Shown here: positions 12,451 through 24,599 of the stretch, one piece after another | Numbering within the stretch: the stretch's first letter is position 1 | Layout of the letters: each line of letters starts with the position of its first letter | Source of the DNA: Medicago truncatula | Lineage: Eukaryota > Streptophyta > Magnoliopsida > Fabales > Fabaceae | Assembly: GCF_003473485.1 (NCBI RefSeq) | Contig: NC_053044.1 | Span: 54,476,091 to 54,540,090 of the forward strand | Direction of reading: 5' to 3' | Length of the DNA: 64,000 bases | Notes under the pieces: model-generated | What the model was told of the DNA's origin: nothing | The model's input: the letters and a program-made list of their open reading frames with translations, nothing else | The model's database searches: none | Program-made: the position numbers and the translations under genes

Positions 12451-13632
12451 AATTCTTCATAAAGAAGCGGGAACCACTATATTTTCATCCTGTTGTGAGT
12501 TAAAACTTTAGTCTTTAACTATTACTTTTATATCGCATTCCTATTCGTTTTATTAAAATAAATTACTGATTCATTTTATATTTCAAGTTTTACTTTGTAG
12601 ATGTTTGAAACAATGCCAGATTTCCAGTAGCAAAACTGATTATTTGTTAGGTTGAAAAATGTCCTTCTGAAGTTAATTTAGGAAAGAAAATAGGAAGATA
12701 TGCTATTCCTACAAATATCAAACAACCAATCTCAGATAAAACCACCCATCTCTTCCCTTCATTCTTTGTACTCTAGTTCCTTCTATAATTGACTTGAATG
12801 TTAAGAATTATAGGTTGAGGAAAGGGAAGAAGGATGAGAGAAAGACCACTCAAGTTAATGAACCAAAAATATTATCGATAGTTACAATGTGTTACAAAAG
12901 ACAAAGCACCAACCTTTGTTTATACTGATACTAAACTCTTGATCATAGTTAAATTTAAAAAGGGAAAAGTAGACATGAAATATAAAGAAATATGGAAACT
13001 GCTCCTTATAAATCATTTTAAGATACTTTAAGATATTCTAAGATACTTTAAACACTTGTATGTTTTGTAAGATGTAAAAGAAGGAAAAATTATTGTTTTA
13101 AATGTGTTGTCAATTTGTCATATACTCAATTTATACAGCCTTTTTTAACTTTTGATTTAAATTGTTTCAGCATTCTGTTTTGCACTGCAGGGGAAGATCA
13201 TAAAGAATTGAAGGTCATCATGCTAGTGCTTTATTGTTTATTATCATCTTCTCAAATGGCTATGCCTATTCGGATATCCCATTCGCCATCACAGTGACTT
13301 GCGATACCATCCCTACGAGTCCATTGATTAATAGTGCATTTTAACCTCTAACAGCCTGTGCATTATAATTAAAAAAACAGGTTCCTTCTGATCTTTCAAG
13401 AGGCAGATGTTTCAGTTGGTCCTATCATATACTGTTTGTTTGTTTTAACAATTTAATGGTGTCTCTCGTGTAACATTGAGATGAATTTTGAATGTCAAAT
13501 AGTAATATTTAACATTTTTTTTGGTAGAGTAATATTTAACATTTGAATGCATACCTATTCGTAATCATTTTTCATTTAAAATTTTATGTAATATTATCTC
13601 TAGAAAATTTGATGTTAAATTTTACTGTTAAA
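12451..13632. other. Downstream flank of the GT43 gene, no separate gene seen
   Basis: AT-rich sequence, probably holding the 3' untranslated region of the preceding gene in its first part. A splice-acceptor-like tract with a short open stretch appears near 13170-13297 but shows no recognisable protein family. No RNA gene or clear transposon end was found. Confidence 0.35.
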
Positions 13633-13998
13633 TAAGTTCTTTGTCCTTAAAAATATAACAAATTTTGATTTTAGTCGCTAAAAAATTAATCAAAATGTTT
13701 TCGTCCTCACAAAAAATTTTATTTTGTTTTTGGTCCCTAATAACCAATTTATTTTAATATGAATGTCAAGATTATGAGTCTTTTATGTTCAAAATGTGTT
13801 CATTTTATATCTGTTTATTATGTTCAACTTTTGTATGTTCATATTATTATGTTAAAAAAATTTCAAGAACTCGTCAAAATTATATTTGTTAGGGATCAAA
13901 AACAAAATAAAAAAATTGTGATGATGAAAACACCTTGTTTTATTTTTTAAGGACTAAAATCAAAATCTGTTATATTTATAGGGACTAAAATCAAAAGA
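13633..13998. repeat. Inverted-repeat element, likely non-autonomous transposon
   Basis: The left arm (around 13636-13680, ATATAACAAATTTTGATTTT) is complemented by the right arm near 13955-13990 (AAAATCAAAATCTGTTATAT). In between are several degenerate copies of the motif GGTCCCTAA / GGGACTAAAATCAAAA. No protein is encoded. The superfamily is not clear. Confidence 0.5.
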
Positions 13999-14165
13999 CC
14001 TACCATTAAAACCAAAAATAAAATAATAAGAAAATATTTTTCGAAATAGATGGACAACCTTTTAAGTAAAAAAAAAGAAAAAGACTATAGTTCATGTATT
14101 AAAGACAATAAATTAAATAAAGAATTATGATTTCTTATAAGTAAGGCGTATGAGGTTCTGACAAT

Positions 14166-16623
14166 CAATCGGCCTTTATTCCGGGTCGTTCAATTCTCGA
14201 TAATGCAATGGTAGCCATTGAGGTTCTTCACGCAATGAAGCTTAGAACTCGCGGAAATGATGGTAGTGTCGCCTTGAAGCTTGATATTAGTAAGGTGTAT
14301 GATCAAATGGACTGGGGATATTTGCGAGAGGTAATGATCAAAATGGGATTCAACAACCAGTGGATTCAATGGATTTGTATATGTGTAGAATCGGTGGATT
14401 ACTCGATTCTAGTAAATGGTGAGACTGTTGGCCCAATCATTCAAGGGAGAGGTTTGCGACAGGGCGACCCTCTTTCTCCCTACCTATTTATTATTTGTGC
14501 AGAAGGGCTTTCATCTCTTTTATTCGCAGATAACTGCTTCCTCCTCTTTAAGGCTGAAGTGAGTCAGGCTCAGGTGATGAAATCCATTCTTACTGTATAT
14601 GAAGAAGTGTCTGGTCAAGCTATCAGCTTGCCAAAATCTGAAATCTATTTCAGCCGTAGAACCCTCGACCCTTTGAAACAAAGCATCACAGATATTATGG
14701 GGGTCCGGGCTGTTCTAGGAACCGGAAAATATCTTGGTATGCCGTCAATGATTGGTAGAGATCGCAATTCTACCCTTGCGTATATCAAGGATAGAGTGTG
14801 GCATAAAATCAATTCTTGGAGTAGTAAATGTCTTTCCAAAGCAGGGTGTGAAGTCATGATTAAATCGGTCCTTCAAGCTATCCCTTCGTATGTCATGAGT
14901 ATTTTTTCAGTTGCCAGCAACTCTTATTAATACCATCGAGAAAATGATGAATTCGTTTTGGTGGTGTCATGGAAGAACTCATCAACGCAGTATCAACTGG
15001 CTAAGTTGGGAGAAGCTCTCTATGCATAAAAATCATGGAGGTATGGGCTTCAAAGACCTCACTGCTTTCAACTTAGCAATGCTCGGTAAGCAAGGGTGGA
15101 AGCTGCACATAGCACCGGATTCTCTTGTATCCCGTATTTTCAAAGCACGATATTTCCCCTCTGCATCTTATCTCACAGCCAATCTCGGTCACAATCCTAG
15201 TTATGTTTGGAGGAGTATCCTTCGTGCTAGATTCCTTGTTCGTGGGGGAGCTCGCTGGAGTATTGGGACAGGTGGTGACATCCCTATTCTTGATGAACCG
15301 TGGTTATTGAACGGGGGTCGCATTGATGGTTCTATTGAAGGTGCTCACTTCGTTCATGACTTTACTGTTAAGAGTTTTCTAGAGGAAAATTTAAAAAGAT
15401 GGAATGAACCGCTGATCCGGCAAGTTTTCAGTCATGACATTGCTTCTGTCATCATAAACACGCCTCTCTTCTCTCAAGTTTAGCAGGATCGTATTATTTG
15501 GAAAGCGGAAAAGGATGGAAAGTAGTCAGTTCGGAGTGCCTATAGGCTTTGTGTTGAGGATTTAAATGATACATCATACCTTAGGCATCCGGGCTACTGG
15601 TCCGGGATTTGGCGTTTAAAAGTCCCTCCAAAAATCAAAAACTTTGTGTGGCGCGTCTGCAGAGGAGTGCTGCCAACTAGGAACCGGTTACGAGACAAAG
15701 GCGTGCAATGTCCAGAAGCGTTGTTATATGTCCATCAACAAGGGAGGATGTGTCACACCTTTTCTTTGATTGCCCTTACGCTATTCAGGCCTGGCAGATG
15801 TCCGGTTTGTGGTTTGAAATTCAGCAAGCCTTAAGTCAGTTAGACACAGCTTCTGCTATCATTTTCCACTTGCTGCAACATCTTACAATAGAACAAAGTC
15901 AGATTTTTGCTGCTACAATGTGGAGTTTATGGAAGCATAGGAACCTAATGGTGTGGGAGAATAAGAATGAGTCGTGTGCCATGACTGTTGATCGAGTGCG
16001 CGTAATGATGTAAGAATGGCAACTCGCGATTGCTAACCGTTCCACTCCTGCACAACAGAATGTGCATCTGCAGGCTTCAGCTGCTACTGTACAGCAGCCT
16101 CCTGTGCACATGTAGCTACTTCCTATGGCTGCTGCACATTCTACTACATCCATCCCATGGTCGTCTTAAGTGCAATGTGGATGCAGGTTTCTCAACGGCT
16201 AAGAACAGAACTGGAATAGGCATTTGTGTGCGAGATGACGACGGTGCTTACATGCTTGCTAAAGCAATCAGCTTCGACATTGTGCACACAGTCCGGGTTG
16301 GCGAAGCTTTGGGTTTATACCATGCTTTGGAATGGCTAAGTGATATGCAATTTGACAATGTAGACTTTGCGACGGATTCAAAAATTACCTATGATGCCTT
16401 TCACTCTCATAAAGATGACGTCTCTGAGTTTGGACATATCATTTCAGCCTGTCAAGCTCTCTTCTCCACTCACTTTACAAACTCTCGGGTTGAGTTCACT
16501 AGGCGACAAGCGAATGCGGCAGCTCATGCACTTGCAAGGGAGGCCACTTCTTTAGCTAGTCCCGTCATTTATTTTAATACCCCACGTTGTATAAACAATA
16601 TCATCTTTAATGAAATGTTATAA
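14166..16623 (+). mobile_element. 5'-truncated L1-type LINE with RNase H, degenerate
   Basis: This is a decayed non-LTR retrotransposon. It opens at the reverse transcriptase motif QSAFIPGRSILDNAM and continues with LKLDISKVYDQMDW and GLRQGDPLSPYLFIICAEG. About 20-25 residues that normally separate AEGLSSL from the catalytic box are missing, and the box itself is FADN (14523-14534) instead of F/YADD. The frame shifts near 14911-14930 and stops occur at 15481 and about 15525. A zinc-binding zf-RVT region spans 15600-15790 across another frameshift. The C-terminal RNase H domain (16170-16620) keeps CNVDAGF, GEALGLYHALEW, FATDSK and RRQANAAAHALAREA. It encodes no working protein. The second LINE, at 45706-48169, starts at nearly the same motif. 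Confidence 0.92.
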
Positions 16624-18414
16624 GCATCTTTCCTTCAAAAAAAATTAGTAATTATTCACATTTTCATACTAAACATAGTAAATGGCAGAACATGTCTCTA
16701 ATCTTGAATGCATAGCAAAAGAAAACTATTCATACGCATGCTCTAATTTTCTTTCTCATGGTTTCTTCTTCTTATTCAAAACCAAAGCATAAAATCAAAA
16801 CCTAAGAAAACAAAACATAGAATAAAAAGTTTCCTACATTTGTTATATTGAAGGCAAGGTTTTTGAATTCCTACATGCAAGAACAGTCCTGCAAAAAAAT
16901 CCAATAGTTGATGCAATTGTTCTTAATGAGTTCTCAAAATTAGCTGAGGCACATGCTTAGATGACAGCTCTTCTCAATTGAACGATCACCATCTGCCACC
17001 GATTCAACGTTCAAGAAATCCAGTCAATTATCACTCGGTCTCCTTTGATCCTGCTTCGTTATATATGTTGTCGTTGTTGTCTCGAAGTTTATCAGGATGC
17101 AGGCACATTGCAGTGGGAAAGCACAAAATCAGCCTAAGTTTTTGCAACAATTAAATGACAATGGAATTATAGAGAAAAAAAGTGGAGAACAAAATAGCAC
17201 ATTATATATGGAAAAGTATGGACAGCTAGAATATTTGGGTTCAAAGAGAAACAAAGTAAATCAATTAGGAGTAATAGATCTAAAATAAAAGTGTCAAATA
17301 AAAAGCTTACATTTTAAGTGTCGAGTGGACACATCAAAAGAATCCCATATCTTGAAATCATGCTAAAAAAAGAAAAGTCATAGAATGATTGTCAATGATC
17401 AAGTGTCGGGACTTAAAAATACTTACCCACCCTGTTCAGAAAAAAGAGAAACAACATGGAATGTAACAAAAATCCCTAATTGTGTTTTTTTCTTCTGAAA
17501 AATGGAATTTTTTATGTAAATAGCAATCATGACTAAGAATTTCGGCTTGTGCATAATTAGTTCCACAACAAAATAAAAAAAGGGAAAATCTTGGGTGAAG
17601 AGTGAGAGAAGAAAAAAAAATTTAGAAAAAGAAATGAGGAAAGAAAGATGTGAAACATAAGAAAGGGGTGTAGTAAAAAATGGGGAGGAAAAAAATAACA
17701 GAGAGGATTAGATTAGAGAGAGTAAAACCAAATTGATATGAGGAGACTGAAGAGAAAGAGAGACTGAATTGAGATTTCTTGGAACGAATTGATATGTCAA
17801 AGGAAAGAGTAATATTTTATTGGGAATCAATGCACATTAACTACCTTATTTTTTAGGAAGTTTAGAGTTGAGGGAGTCAATAGATCCACTTTTGAATTAG
17901 CGATGAGTTGAATATTTGAAGATATATTTATGTAGAAATTTTTTCCACTTAGTTAAATAAACTAATTGCAATATGCAATTAGAGATCCACTTTTAAATTC
18001 ATGATATTTGAAGATGTATTTATATAGATATTTTTTTGATTAAAGGAAGACAATGAAGATTCAAAGGAAAAAGAGGAAGATGATGAACATGTTCGTCTTA
18101 TTTCTTGATTTTTTTATTTTTATTATAAATATATTTTATAAAATAAAATTATGTATTTTTTTAATAAAAAATGCGAAAAAGAATTTATACGTGCTTTTAT
18201 GAGAGATAAAAAACTTAAACAGTTTTCTGTGAAAAAAAAAAAAAGAACCTAAACGAAAAAAATAAAAGATAAGGAACCAAACTGTTACAAATAAATAAGA
18301 TAATGAACTACTAATGTAATTTTGCCTAAAAAAAAAAAAAACTTTATCCAATTGTCGTGATCCAAAAATCCATTTCCTTGTAATGCGATTACACTCTCAA
18401 TTTTTTTTTTGGTA
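16624..18414. other. AT-rich intergenic region, no gene seen
   Basis: No protein family, RNA gene or clear transposon terminus was recognised. It has a purine-rich stretch around 17580-17770 (repeated GAGAGA/GGAAA strings) and A/T homopolymers near 18230 and 18330. Confidence 0.35.
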
Positions 18415-18535
18415 GATAGACGAAATGGCAAAGCCATTATAAACTCACACACAAGTGGGGGCACTGGGGTTCGAACCCCGGTCATGACGTCCGGCCTAGC
18501 AATTTCGGCATTTGCCAGTTGAGCTAGGACTTCTG
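18415..18535 (-). mobile_element. tRNA-derived SINE, minus orientation
   Basis: Read on the minus strand, the sequence has a pol III A box TAGCTCAACTGG (18526-18515) and, about 35 bases further on, a B box inside GGGGTTCGAACCCC (18479-18466). This is the internal promoter layout of a tRNA-derived SINE. It is not a tRNA gene, since no acceptor stem or anticodon loop can be drawn. An A/T-rich tail follows toward 18400. Confidence 0.6.
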
Positions 18536-18544
18536 AACCTTACA

Positions 18545-18640
18545 CTCTCACTTTTTTTTTGTGGTGGCCGAGATTTTAACTCCGGACCTTGCATATATTA
18601 TATCAATTGTCTATACCAACTAAGCTAAGCTCACTTTTAT
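18545..18640 (-). mobile_element. Degenerate tRNA-like SINE
   Basis: The minus strand reads GTGAGCTTAGCTTAGTTGGT (an A-box-like start), then ATATGCAAGGTCCGGAGT and GGCCACCAC. The B box is worn (GGAGTTAAAATCTCGG). It is the same family as the piece at 8738-8805. It sits next to another SINE in the same orientation, just upstream of the first F-box/LRR copy. Confidence 0.55.
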
Positions 18641-18755
18641 CGATTCATAAGATTAACCTAAACCTTCCTTAAAAATTTTTTTTAACCTAAACCTAACCCT
18701 AACCCCCACGCAAGTTTTCAAACCCTTACACACCTGCGGCACCACGTACATCTAA

Positions 18756-20065
18756 ATGAAAATGAAGAGAGCCTCCCTCAAATATTCGCAACAAATTGTT
18801 TCGTGCACAAAATCAACAATGGTTGCAACAGATTTCTATTTACCTGATGACTGTTGGGAATATGTCAAATTCCTCATCATGGTCGGTTACCGTCTCCACT
18901 TGAATTTTGTTTCTGTTGTCTCGAAACGGTTCCTCTCCATCACCAACCGTCTCCGATTCTCTCTAGCTATCTATGGTATAACATACCCTTTCCTCACTCG
19001 ACTCTTTCTTAGATTCACCAACCTCACCTCCCTCAACCTTACATGCTACTCCTTTGACCTCAACAACCTGCTATTTGAAATCTCTCGTTTCCCATTGAAA
19101 CTTACTTCACTCAATATCTCCAACAAAAGCATTATTCCCACAAATGGATTGCGAGCTTTCTCGGAAAATATTACAACTCTGACCTCTCTCACTTGTTCGC
19201 ACATAAGTTGTATCAACAGCACCGACTTGTTGGTCATCGCTGAATGCTTCCCTTTATTTGAAGAACTCGACCTCAGCAGCCCTTTAGAATGTAACAACGA
19301 CCAATTACTTGATGAGGTAGAGAGAGTCTCTCTAGTCATTACTACATCAGGGTTAATCTCTCTAGTCATTACTACATCAACTACCAATTGTTTTTCCACT
19401 TGTTCAAAAATTCTAAGCTTCTCGAGGTGGCCATCAGGGTTTGCTGCAATGGTGTAACCAGCACAGGTATTGTTAGAATGATTGTAGAGAATTCTAATTC
19501 TTTGATGGGTTTTGTTGTAAGACCGCAATTAAAGTCTCTCCAGTTGGATCACAATCCATGGTTAAGAGATGAGAGCATCATAATGATTGCTTCCATTTTC
19601 CCCAATCTGCAGCTTCTTGATTTAACTCATTGCTATGAGATATCCGAAGGTATTTGTCAAGTTTTAAAGAGATGTTGTAAAATTAGGCATTTGAAATTAG
19701 CTTACTGTTCAAAACTGAAGCTACTTGGAATGAACTTTGAAGCTCCCAAACTGGAGGTGTTAGACTTGTCAAATACAATGGTTGATGATGAAACACTCTA
19801 TGTGATCTCGAAGAGTTGTTGTGGGCTTTTGCAACTGTTACTGAAAAATTGTTACCATGTCACAGAGAAGGGAGTGAAGCATGTGGTAGAAAAATGCACA
19901 AAACTAAGAGAGATTAATTTAAAGGGTTGTTTTAAAGTGCATGCTAATTTTGTTGCCTCAATGATATTTTCAAGGCCATCATTGAGAGAAATAACAGCTC
20001 CACCTGGTTTTGATTCAAGCGAGAAAATGAAATTCTACTTGAGCCACAACTGCTTTGTTTGGTAG
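18756..20065 (+). pseudogene. F-box/LRR protein gene, copy 1, frame broken
   Basis: Plant F-box/LRR proteins choose targets for SCF ubiquitin ligases. The first frame (18756-19457) has a basic start, the F-box fragment FYLPDDCWEYVKFL, SVVSKRFLSITNRLRFSLAI, and leucine-rich repeats such as LTSLNISNKS. The second frame (about 19352-20065) continues the repeats: LFFHLFKNSKLLE, LQLLDLTHCYEISEGICQVL, RHLKLAYCSKLKLLGMNFE and VTEKGVKHVVEKCTKLREI. The switch coincides with a 30-bp tandem duplication (19327-19349 repeated at 19357-19379). From 19352 the second frame reads a good repeat, VNLSSHYYINYQLFFHLFKN, which shows the ancestral frame. The F-box also lacks one residue relative to copy 2 (CVFKFL). 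A sequencing indel cannot be excluded, so a working gene is possible. Confidence 0.75.
19327..19379 (+). repeat. 30-bp tandem duplication at the frame break
   Basis: The 23-mer starting TCTCTCTAGTCATTACTACA occurs at 19327-19349 and again at 19357-19379. The second copy belongs to the proper leucine-rich repeat coding frame. The first replaces sequence expected in the family, so a local rearrangement probably caused the frame shift. Confidence 0.75.
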
Positions 20066-22157
20066 CTGTCTGAAACATGAAACAACTCTGCTGAAGTATA
20101 AACTCTGAAATGCAAGTTGTTTGTTGATTACGGATTTACTTATATGAGAAATTAATTTATTTTATAAATGTCAACTTACATATATGTATTTAGTTACGGA
20201 TTTAACTTATTTATCCCTTTTATTATATTATATGCTAGACTAGATGTTTTTATTTGTGTGTGTGTGAGTGATGGTCTTCTTTGGTTGGAATTGGAAAGGT
20301 AACAATTTAGTTAAGCATTCAAGCTCGGTTTTTATTTTGATTCAACTTGCAAGCTGTAAATTTTGGCTATGGTTTGGTGTTAATATTATTCTAGTACAAA
20401 TTTAATTCTTGATTATCTCTTTCTTTTTTTAGATATCTGAGAAAATATTCTGCAAATTATTCATGTCCATTGGTGTTTGAACCTTATTTATTTGTTGGAT
20501 TAGAAGTTAGATAGAATGCATGCTTGAAATGTGTATGTCTGTAGTTCATTTCACACGGCAAATAAGATACAAAACAAAATGAAACCTACATTAAAATGTG
20601 ACATCGGAGTGTGTTCTTCTCAAGTCTCTAGTTTGATCCTCTTCAGTGCCAATTTTGGTGTGTTAGTTTGACTTCTTCTTAAAAAAAATGTGAAACTATC
20701 TTAAAACTAATCAATATTCTTCTAATTCCTCGTCGTGTTGAAAGTTCCATCGAAAATTGGCATCTTTCTGCATACGCCTGCATATTATGTTTCTTATTTT
20801 GAAATTATGCTTTGTCTGATATTGGTTTTTGAAACTATTGACTGACTACTCATTCTTTTCTGCATTGATTCGAGTGTTTAATTAGTTTTAATATGGTCAA
20901 TAACAAGGTATAATCAAAATCTAGTAGCAACCTTAGATAGTGTTGAATGCACGTTAGTTATCAAAAAGGAAATCCTGAGTTTGGAAATTAGGTGGTTGTT
21001 CTCTGTTTCAATATTTCAAATACAATGGATGGCTTACAAAACTATGACTCAGGAAGATTTAGGTGTACATTTTGTTGTTTCTATTTAGTTTTTGATCAAC
21101 TTTCGTTGTTGCTTAATGATTCTGTTTGTGTGACTTGATTATTGAATACAAGTCTCTCATGTATGCTATTTTTTGCGACACTTTCACCTCACCTCCTTAG
21201 TATTTATGTAAATTATGCTAGGTATTTGTTTAATCATTAAACAATCTGTTATTGTGTGCATTTTGGTTTAGCCTTGGGTAAATTGGAGAGTAGTCTAATT
21301 AGAATTAAAGAACAACTATTGGGAAATTGACCGAGACTAACTTACTTATCAACCAACTATTCTTAATAAGAAAAATTAGAGAATCAACAGAAAGAAAGAG
21401 TATATAACGAACAAGTCAAGGAAGGAAGAAAATTCTGCCTTCCTCAATCCTCTCTAGAAATCCATAACCTAAGTAAGTCCCCCTCCCCTTTACTGTCTTT
21501 GCATGTGTGTATTTTCTGGGTTAAGTTGTGAAGGATTGTGAGTTTTATGTTGAAATTGGAATTGGTTTTGCTCTTGCTTAAACTGATTTTTCTTCAAGTA
21601 TGAATATAGCATTGTTGTGTTCTCGTTGTAAATGTTAGAGTTATATGACTTGTTGTGTGCGAAATTGATGTTGTCGTGAATGTTTTCGAACAATACCAAA
21701 ACAAACAATGGGAAACCAACATAGATTATAAGCTAAGTGACAAAACCCAAACACATAATAGGATTAAGCTACCAAAGATGAAAAATGTGTCTCTCTTCTT
21801 TTCCTTTCAAATAACCCAAACACAAACTAACCAAATTATTTGTAAAGAAGATTGAATAGTTAAGGAAATGCCTCCCAAATTACCAAATTGCACAAGATGA
21901 TTAGACAAGTGTATCAAATTCCTTAAATGCACTCATTACGTAACTGGACCCCAATTACTCCAAAAAATGTTGCAGCCCGGAAACAAATGATCAATACTTT
22001 TTGTCATCCCACATATGCTTACACATGAAGTAGCATTAGGTGGAATAATTCTTCGCCTATCCAGATTGTCCTTTGCAGGGATCCGATTGTTAATGAGGTC
22101 TTGTTTGTTGGCTTGTTAAAAAGTAAAAAAAAGAGGGATATGAGTAAGAAATTATTT
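20066..22157. other. Intergenic region between the F-box copies, no gene seen
   Basis: The first 70 bases resemble the 3' flank of copy 2 (CTGCT...GAA...CTTTGAAATG-like strings), so the duplication included downstream sequence. The rest is AT-rich with no recognised coding region, RNA gene or transposon terminus. Confidence 0.35.
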
Positions 22158-23590
22158 GGATTAATTGTACTTTACCCCCTGTAATATATGGCAATTTTAG
22201 TTTTGCCTCCTGTAAATATTTTTTTTAGATTCAGTCCTTGTAAAATAAAGATTCTTCAGATTTTCCCCCTAAACCCATTAACTCAGCAGAATCTTTGACG
22301 TGGCACTTACGTGGCTTTTTTTTTTTTTTTTGCTTGCCACGTGTAAAAAACAGTTTACACATCATTTATATTTTTAAAAATAAAAAAAATAAATTCAAAA
22401 AAACGAAAAATCTTGTTCATAAAAAATAAAAATAAAAACTGAAAATTAATTTTTAAAACTTTAAAAAATCAGAAAAATTAAATTAAAATTTTTTTAATTT
22501 AAAAAATTGAAAAAATATTCAGATGTTTTTTCAGAAATTAAAATTAATCAGATAAAAACATTTAGATTTTTTTTAAAAATTTAAAAAAAGAAAAAAGTTC
22601 GCTTTTTTTTTAAATTAAAATATTTAAAAACTCTGGAATTTAATTTTCAAAATAAAAAAAAATCGAAATTATAAAAAATTCTAACTTTTTCGAACCAAAA
22701 AAGTTTTTTTATTTTTTTCCACAAAAATTATAAATTCTGGAAAATATTTTAACATTTGAAAATCTCGATATTTTTTGAAATATTCCAATTAAAATATGAA
22801 AATAAATTTTCAAAAATTATATAATCTAAAAAAATGGATTTAATTTTAATTTTTAAAATCTTAACTTCAGATTTTTTTTTTCTAAAATTTTAAAATTAAA
22901 AAGATTTCAGATTTTAATTTTCGAAAAGTTTATTCTTGAATTTTTATAAAATCTTGAAATATTGTTCCAGAATTTTGAAGATTTTTTAATTTTTGAAAAT
23001 CTAAATATAAATATTTTAATTCAAATGAAAATCTTAATTTCAGTTTTTTTTTCAAAAAATTTAAATTTAGAAATGAATTCAGATATTTTTTTGAAACTTT
23101 TATTCCTGAATTTTTATGAAATCTTTTTCGAAATTAGGAAGATTATTTAAAAAAAAATTGGAAATTAATTTTATAAATAAAAAATTAGATAATATTGTAT
23201 TTTTTGATTTTTTTTTAATTTTAATTTATATTAGGTTTTTTTAGAATCTTTTTTGAAATTTTTTTATACTTCTTTGAAAATTATAAAATATAGATTTGAG
23301 ATTTTTTTATAATTTGTCCTTAATTTTAAAAAAAATTGATTTTTTTCCTAATTAAATCGTTTTTTATAATTTTTGAAAATTAATTTTCATATTTTTTAAT
23401 GAAATCTGATGTGGATAATCATTAATACACATAGCTAACAAAAATTAAAATTTAAAACAAAAATTCATGTCAATGCCACGTAGGAGAATCTGGTGAGTCA
23501 CATGACTTAAGGGGCAAATCTGAAGAATCTTTATTTTACAAGGATCGAATCTAAAAAAATATTTTACAGGGGGTAAAACACTATTAACCC
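22158..23590. mobile_element. 1.43-kb Mutator-type element with perfect 9-bp TSD
   Basis: The ends are inverted repeats: the left begins GGATTAATTGTACTTTACCC, and the right read backwards begins GGGTTAATAGTGTTTTACCC. Both continue into CCCTGTAA-type sequence. The element is flanked by identical 9-mers AAATTATTT at 22149-22157 and 23591-23599, diagnostic of Mutator-like insertion. The interior is extremely AT-rich, built from runs of A, T and short AAATTT blocks, and has no credible coding frame. The smaller MITE at 8125-8316 shares the end sequence, so the two probably use the same transposase. Confidence 0.85.
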
Positions 23591-23640
23591 AAATTATTTT
23601 ATGATAGATTTGGTGTTTGCATATGAAAGTTAATGGGTTC

Positions 23641-24160
23641 AATCCTATTTTGACTTGGTAATATGTAATATGTTATGATTGATGTTTTGGTTCCAACCCA
23701 ATGCAATGTTGAGTTTTAACAGTACTTAGAATGCGAGAAATTTGTCCAAATCATATTTCAGCATGATTGTTGTTTTTCCAGGCAGCTTGGGCGTTTGGAC
23801 TGGCGCCTAGTGCCTGAAAGACCAGAATTAGAAGCGCATAGTACTTTCATGTTGGGCGCCTTGTGCAAACTAAAAAAAATCCTCAACAGGCGTCGGTCAC
23901 ACTAATTTTGGCCTTTTGTGCTATGTTTCCCCCTTCAACCCTCTTGCACTTAGGTGCCTTGTTTAGGAGCTTTATGATTGGTTAAATCCTATATTGTGAC
24001 TTGATAATATGTTATAATTGATGTTTTAGTTGCAATCTAATGCAATGTTGAGTTTTGAGGTGTTTATAATGTGAATAATCTATCAAAAGCATATTTTTGC
24101 ATGATTGTTGCTTTTCCAGGCAACTTGGCATTGTGACTGGCACCTAATGCCTGAAAAACC
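23641..24160 (+). repeat. Tandem duplication, two ~180-bp units about 341 bp apart
   Basis: The block at 23641-23823 is repeated at about 23983-24160. Shared strings include AATCCTAT, TTATGATTGATGTTTT / TTATAATTGATGTTTT, AATGCAATGTTGAGTTTT, GCATGATTGTTG and TTTTCCAGGCA, then a stretch ending in TGCCTGAAA. The copies differ by many substitutions, so the duplication is old. It lies directly beside the right target duplication of the preceding element. No coding frame spans it. Confidence 0.7.
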
Positions 24161-24599
24161 CAATTTGATTAGACATTGTCATTTTTTTAAACATAAGTAT
24201 TCCTTTCGTTTATAAGACCAAACTAGGCATTTAAGATTAGAAACTGTGGTCGGACTACCTAATCTTAGATAGTTCCTCCCCTTTACTCTCTTTGAGGCCA
24301 TAGTGGAAGAGGAACTAGTGATGGAAGCAAATAAAGAGAATACCAAAAGTTGTTGAAAGAATTAGATTGTGAACTTCTTCCTAGGTGCTGATTATATTTT
24401 TAAGCATTGGGAACCTTGAAATACGATGACATGTCATCTTACGTTATTTTTAGCATATTTTTTCAGTCATTTTTATTTAGTTTTGATCCAAAATTAAAGG
24501 AGTTTTAGAACAATTGCCTATGGTTTTCGGGAATTATTGTAATGTTTTCATTTCGAATCATGTAATTCTAGTTTTCCTGAAACCAAGCAGTTATAGGGC

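Noticed and set aside
18460..18530. tRNA gene on the minus strand (A and B box present)
   Set aside because: The boxes have tRNA spacing, but no acceptor stem, anticodon arm or D/T arms can be paired, so it is SINE sequence.
18660..18710. Telomere-like CCTAAACCTAACCCTAACCC string
   Set aside because: Only about four imperfect units and next to a gene start; too short and irregular for an interstitial telomere array.
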